This document shows, one piece after another, positions 61,221 to 61,284 of a stretch of DNA of 61,284 bases; positions within the stretch are counted from its first letter, which is position 1; each line of letters opens with the position of its first letter. This stretch comes from a bacterium UBP4_UBA6127. GTDB taxonomy: Bacteria; UBP4; UBA4092. Below the pieces are notes generated by a model, which made no database searches, was not told the origin of the DNA, and saw nothing but the letters and a program-made list of their open reading frames with translations. The stretch lies in the NCBI GenBank assembly GCA_002428325.1, contig DIVR01000047.1, positions 5,854 through 67,137 of the forward strand. Direction: 5' to 3'. The position numbers were made by a program, and so were the translations under genes.

Positions 61221-61284
61221 CAATAAGAACCAACAGAGGGTTGTCCCTTTCTCTCCTATATTCGGAGTTGTAACGGAGTGTCTC

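Larger units (their letters stand above)
60877..61284. other. Terminal intergenic region, no gene seen
   Basis: About 400 bases to the window end with no supported ORF. It includes the 20-bp palindrome at 60968-60987, an A/T-rich stretch (61021-61050) that could hold a promoter, and the second copy of TTAAGAATCATTCCTA at 61205-61220. Confidence 0.5.

Noticed and set aside
1..61284. tRNA, rRNA or integrase-bounded genomic island
   Set aside because: I saw no tRNA-like cloverleaf, no rRNA and no integrase or transposase gene; the Abi island has no visible flanking direct repeats.

Overview
The window reads as a chromosomal stretch of a free-living diderm bacterium, probably from a poorly cultivated lineage. 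Three things suggest a diderm: an ADP-heptose-type GT9 glycosyltransferase, a type IV pilin-like prepilin, and a protein that resembles the periplasmic part of a secretin. Many secreted beta-propeller and carbohydrate-active proteins, plus several fused or hypothetical proteins, point away from well-studied model phyla. I cannot name the phylum from this sequence alone. Genes lie on both strands in short operons, TGA is used as a normal stop, and most starts have a clear Shine-Dalgarno (SD) sequence. I found no rRNA, tRNA, IS element or CRISPR array.

Layout. 1-6 kb: a QueG-like iron-sulfur protein cut by the window edge, then a minus-strand group of GT9 glycosyltransferase, histidine kinase, DnaQ exonuclease with a WYL-like tail, and purD. 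6-18 kb: PIG-L deacetylase, HEAT-repeat protein, NamZ-type muramidase, a GH20-like protein with an altered catalytic motif, a clan-A glycoside hydrolase and secreted proteins; this looks like a glycan or peptidoglycan turnover neighbourhood. 18-23 kb: CoA-disulfide-reductase/rhodanese fusion, a GDP-sugar epimerase/reductase, a pilin, and a peroxiredoxin whose active-site codon is an in-frame UGA (probable selenoprotein). 23-26.3 kb: an ABC exporter plus DUF1854 pair behind an unusual leader with a perfect consensus promoter, a 44-codon ORF and a terminator. 27-40 kb: two PHP-domain proteins, a DUF1835 protein and two large paralogous CHASE4-like/PAS/GGDEF/EAL proteins for cyclic-di-GMP. 40-45 kb: a LOG family protein, a sugar acetyltransferase, then an A/T-rich two-gene defence-like island (Abi_2/HEPN protein and a PD-(D/E)XK protein) before a HAD hydrolase. 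45-53 kb: a Ski2/Hel308-type helicase with a C-terminal winged helix, and a giant LVIVD-repeat secreted protein. 53-61 kb: an SRPBCC-epimerase fusion, an AMIN/STN protein, an M20 dipeptidase, a REP-like tandem array, a ubiquitin-like MoaD/ThiS protein with a JAMM protease, a dolichol-kinase-like membrane protein and a TPR protein.

The most striking signals are five. (1) The sulfur-carrier protein whose Gly-Gly end is extended by about 12 residues taken from the adjacent REP-like array, next to a JAMM peptidase gene that could remove them. (2) The UGA-containing peroxiredoxin. (3) The Abi plus nuclease island. (4) The promoter/small ORF/terminator leader ahead of the ABC-DUF1854 operon. (5) A recurring TTTTGACAGCTGTCAAAA palindrome. 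Functions are assigned from recognisable motifs only; no database search was possible.
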